Assembly: GCA_029939815.1 (NCBI GenBank)
Contig: JAOZSF010000107.1
Coordinates: 1-6,939 of the forward strand
Source: a bacterium
GTDB taxonomy: Bacteria > Auribacterota > UBA3054 > B51-G9
Direction: 5' to 3'
Length of the DNA: 6,939 nt
Part shown: in pieces, positions 6,290 through 6,939 of the stretch
How positions within the stretch are numbered: position 1 is the stretch's first letter
Layout of the letters: each line of letters opens with the position of its first letter
Program-made: the position numbers and the translations under genes
The notes under the pieces: generated by a model
The model's input: only the letters and a program-made list of their open reading frames with translations
Told to the model about the DNA's origin: nothing
Databases searched by the model: none

Positions 6290-6939
6290 ATGAATTTGGC
6301 GCGCATTTGTTTTCTTAGTTTTATCTTTATTTGTAATGCGTCATCAGCGGCAACAAATAATTTACGAATTCTTTCTTTCGATCCCAACGGAATTCTGACT
6401 TTTCAAACATTGCCTGCTGCTGCAAGTTATCAAGTTGAATGGACAACCAATATTTCTGCGTCTGAATGGAGTAGTTCCGCGCCTGGTATTACTAATATAC
6501 CGGCTGAAGCGGCAGAAAGGCAGACGATAACAGTTGCCGTTAATTATTCCGCATGCTGTTATAGAGTGTTGGTCTCCAGTTCGAATGAATGGTTATCGGT
6601 AACCGGCGATCATATTACAGGACAACATAGTAATGTAGTTCAGCTTCGAGGTATTAACATTTATTTCGGCTCTTTTCGAGGTGAGGTTGAACCTGACATG
6701 ATTAACGAGGACGACCCGGTACAAAAGAATTTTCTTGATGGAATGTTACGCAATATTGTTACTGAAAAAGATTTCGCCGACATGCGGCAAATGGGAATGA
6801 ATATGGCTCGCTTGGGCTTATCAACATACAAAGATTTCGAGAACGATGCTGTCCCCTTTACGTATTTTGAACAAAACTTCGAAAGCTTGGACCGCCTTGT
6901 TGAAGCAGCTTCTCGACAACAAATTTATCTTATTTTCAA
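6290..6939 (+). CDS. Secreted GH5-type glycoside hydrolase, N-terminal part (runs off window)
   Basis: Only the first 216 codons are present, with no stop before the window edge. Residues 1-20 are a signal peptide (MNLARICFLSFIFIC core, cleavage near ASSA). Residues about 25-93 form a small beta-rich module with YQVEW, a second Trp and CCYRVL. I associate this pattern with secreted proteins of Lentisphaerota, Kiritimatiellota and Verrucomicrobiota. From about 117 the GH5 cellulase-type barrel begins: VQLRGINIYFG (117-127), the opening strand; EKDFADMRQMGMNMARLGLS (159-178), containing the conserved Arg (R174) of family 5; and FESLDRLVEAASRQQIYLIF (197-216), the next helix and strand. The catalytic glutamates lie beyond the window, so activity and substrate (beta-glucan, mannan or another polysaccharide) cannot be read. 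It follows the CotH gene by 55 bases with no convincing terminator between, so co-transcription is likely. Confidence 0.8.
   Translation, partial: MNLARICFLSFIFICNASSAATNNLRILSFDPNGILTFQTLPAAASYQVEWTTNISASEWSSSAPGITNIPAEAAERQTITVAVNYSACCYRVLVSSSNEWLSVTGDHITGQHSNVVQLRGINIYFGSFRGEVEPDMINEDDPVQKNFLDGMLRNIVTEKDFADMRQMGMNMARLGLSTYKDFENDAVPFTYFEQNFESLDRLVEAASRQQIYLIF

Overview
The window is about 7 kb of AT-rich bacterial DNA. It holds three consecutive genes on the + strand, all encoding secreted proteins, plus what may be the last codons of a gene upstream. There are no RNA genes, insertion sequences, CRISPR arrays or housekeeping genes. The most likely source is a member of the PVC group (Lentisphaerota, Kiritimatiellota or Verrucomicrobiota). 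This is inferred from a giant lamin-tail/CotH protein ending in a PEP-CTERM-like tail, from a glycoside hydrolase preceded by a YQVEW...YRV module of a type I associate with these phyla, and from two of the three genes lacking a Shine-Dalgarno sequence. No marker gene is present, so the taxonomy is a judgement from domain content.

Layout. Positions 1-71 may hold the end of an upstream gene with tandem stop codons. A clear intrinsic terminator follows at 101-126, and right after it a near-consensus sigma70-type promoter at 131-159. Gene 1 (209-2071) encodes a 620-residue secreted protein made almost wholly of five tandem, tryptophan-rich units of about 105-127 residues that I cannot assign to any known family. 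A 113-base gap (2072-2184) holds a weak hairpin with a T-rich tail and a perfect 10-bp palindrome. Gene 2 (2185-6234) encodes a 1349-residue exported protein. Its order is lamin-tail domain, beta-sandwich, chitobiase-C-like domain, CotH-type atypical kinase, second chitobiase-C-like domain, two more lamin-tail domains and a PEP-CTERM-like tail. A 55-base gap leads to gene 3 (6290 to the window end), which has a strong Shine-Dalgarno sequence and encodes the first 216 residues of a secreted GH5-type (cellulase-fold) glycoside hydrolase.

How they may work together (inference): the order and short gaps suggest a transcription unit for cell-surface proteins. One would be a glycan-degrading enzyme, one a surface-anchored CotH kinase/adhesin scaffold, and one a repeat protein with many exposed aromatics that could bind polysaccharide or serve as matrix. 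The repeat protein is the least understood part and the best candidate for something undescribed.
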